From contig CP043547.1 in assembly GCA_009664345.1 (NCBI GenBank), forward strand, positions 4,058,709 through 4,122,708: 64,000 nt of DNA, given 5' to 3'. The DNA is from Planctomycetales bacterium 10988. Its GTDB lineage: Bacteria > Planctomycetota > Planctomycetia > Pirellulales > Pb10988. Shown piece by piece: positions 62,731 through 64,000 of the stretch. Within the stretch, counting starts at the first letter, position 1; every line of letters starts with the position of its first letter. The notes under the pieces are model-generated. The model was not told the origin of the DNA and did not search any database. It saw only the letters and a list, made by a program, of their open reading frames with translations. The position numbers were made by a program, and so were the translations under genes.

Positions 62731-64000
62731 GAAGCACCGGCTCGACTACGGTGCCATGCTGATTCCGCCCTCTGGATATCGACTCGCCAAGGCTGTCGCC
62801 GCCACCTACACGCTGGACCTGAACACGCTGCTTTCGATTCCGGTGGCGTTGTTCTTTTCACAAACCTTGGAAGGTAACTTTGAGACCGAACGGGTCCAAT
62901 TACTCGAAGCCATCCAGCGCTGCCCGGACGTGCTGCGGATTTACCATCAGAAGGGCAAGATTCATGTTCCTCGCAAGCACAACCGGCTCTATGGGCTGCT
63001 CGAACCATGCGTCGTCGGGATTCTGCCCGAGGACGCCTACACCGCATTTCATCCGAAGGTCTGGGTTCTTCGATACGAGCATGACGAGGAACCGACGATG
63101 TACCGAGTCATCGTCCTCAGTCGCAATCTAACCTACGACCGAAGTTGGGATATTGCCGCACATCTTGACGGCGAAGTCACGGACACACGACAGCGAAAGA
63201 ACCAGCCGCTCGTGTCATTCGTGCAGCACCTCCTCTCACATGAAGGCTTCGACGGGGACCGTAAGTTCGTGTCCGATCTACGAAAAGTCGAGTTTCAGAC
63301 GCCCATTGGATTCAACAACAACTTCGTCTTTCATCCTGTCGGCATCGACGGCCACGAGAACCCCATCGTGACCCAAGAAGGCAGTCGGGCCATCTGCGTC
63401 AGCCCATTTCTTCATGACGAAGCCGTCCACACCGTTTGGGAGAACGTCTCGGATGAGTTGCTGCTGTTCGGCTGTCGGGAAGAACTGAAACGACTCCAGC
63501 CAGAGACGCTCGAAGATGTTCGGGCCTTCTGTATCTCGGATCTGATCGTTGACGGCGAAAGCCTTGAAACGGGCGAGGATGGCGAAGGCGAGCAGTTGGA
63601 GCAAAATCTTCACGCCAAGTTGTATGTCTATCAAGGGGATTCGACTCGAACACTCTGGTTCCTTGGATCGGCCAATGCCACAAAAGCTGCGTTCGAGCGA
63701 AATATCGAATTCATCTTGGAACTTCGAGGACGCAGCGGTGTCGTACAGCTTGATCGACTGAAAGAGGAATTGCTCGGCAAGAATGAACAGGGCGGGATTT
63801 TCCAGCCCTACGAGCCGCCTGATGAGCCGATTGACGACAGTGAGCGCAAGAAGCTGGAAGAAAAGCTCCGTCTGCTTGAGTTCGATCTGCTCCGATACTT
63901 GGACATCAAGCAGGCGGAAGTCACGCCATCCGAAAATGAGGCGAACTTCGACCTGCATCTCATTCTTGATCCCGGCTCCCGCAAGTGGAAGGGCTTCAGC
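62717..64000 (+). CDS. Phospholipase-D-like protein, 3' end outside window
   Basis: Open from ATG 62717 to the end of the window, at least 428 residues. Two HxK-type motifs are visible: FHPKVWVLR near 111 with SRNLTYD after it, and HAKLYVYQ near 298 followed by GSANATKAAF and a Glu-containing strand, the layout of PLD-family phosphodiesterases or nucleases. The start, MLDIKKHRLDYGAMLIPPSG, overlaps the DUF6361-like gene by 14 bases. Possible nuclease arm of the defence operon (inference). A C-terminal domain probably follows outside the window. Confidence 0.8.
   Translation, partial: MLDIKKHRLDYGAMLIPPSGYRLAKAVAATYTLDLNTLLSIPVALFFSQTLEGNFETERVQLLEAIQRCPDVLRIYHQKGKIHVPRKHNRLYGLLEPCVVGILPEDAYTAFHPKVWVLRYEHDEEPTMYRVIVLSRNLTYDRSWDIAAHLDGEVTDTRQRKNQPLVSFVQHLLSHEGFDGDRKFVSDLRKVEFQTPIGFNNNFVFHPVGIDGHENPIVTQEGSRAICVSPFLHDEAVHTVWENVSDELLLFGCREELKRLQPETLEDVRAFCISDLIVDGESLETGEDGEGEQLEQNLHAKLYVYQGDSTRTLWFLGSANATKAAFERNIEFILELRGRSGVVQLDRLKEELLGKNEQGGIFQPYEPPDEPIDDSERKKLEEKLRLLEFDLLRYLDIKQAEVTPSENEANFDLHLILDPGSRKWKGFS

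Overview
The window looks like a chromosomal segment of a planctomycete (inference). The best clue is the kinase-like protein at 8.7 kb, whose N-terminal stretch of the type LTRWQAQQLLLG leads straight into the kinase fold, a layout typical of Planctomycetes. The overall gene style and the plasmid/defence cargo fit this. No rRNA or ribosomal-protein gene is present to settle the point.

Region A (1-17.6 kb) is core chromosome: two tandem paralogues of an unknown alpha-helical protein, hisC and hisD, a nucleotide-sugar cluster (gmd, an rmd-like reductase, ugd) ending in a pseudokinase, a TolC-type lipoprotein, a YhcC-type radical SAM enzyme, rsgA, a zinc-ribbon membrane protein and yjbQ.

Region B (17.6-24.4 kb) is a run of small, mostly orphan genes of immunity-protein character. 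Twice, an opposite-strand gene lies between a gene and a decayed second copy of that gene's 3' end. A 908-bp IS5-family element with a TTA target duplication interrupts one gene, whose original reading frame can be rebuilt.

Region C (24.6-40.8 kb) starts at the tmRNA gene (tag AKLSAEDQLVLAA), whose 3' end is the probable integration site of an island. It is followed by 22-23 bp iterons, a divergent tyrosine recombinase, a primase-like protein and a long minus-strand series of plasmid-type genes (second integrase, RuvB-like ATPase, AlpA-like HTH, ArdC-type antirestriction protein, many unknowns). Nearly every transcription unit here carries the same short element, GGCACCTGC(TA), usually 38-45 nt before its start codon. 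Eighteen copies occur, and two sit divergently in front of divergent genes, so it looks like an island-specific promoter or operator.

Region D (40.8-64 kb) is a defence block. On the minus strand are a possible DarT-like protein, a small alpha/beta hydrolase and a HEPN protein. Divergent from them runs a complete type 2 BREX (Pgl) operon: a small MerR-type HTH gene, pglW, pglX, pglY, pglZ, brxD and brxHI, with start and stop codons touching or overlapping at most junctions. It continues without a break into a DUF6361-like gene and a phospholipase-D-like gene that runs off the window. The right end of the island is not seen.
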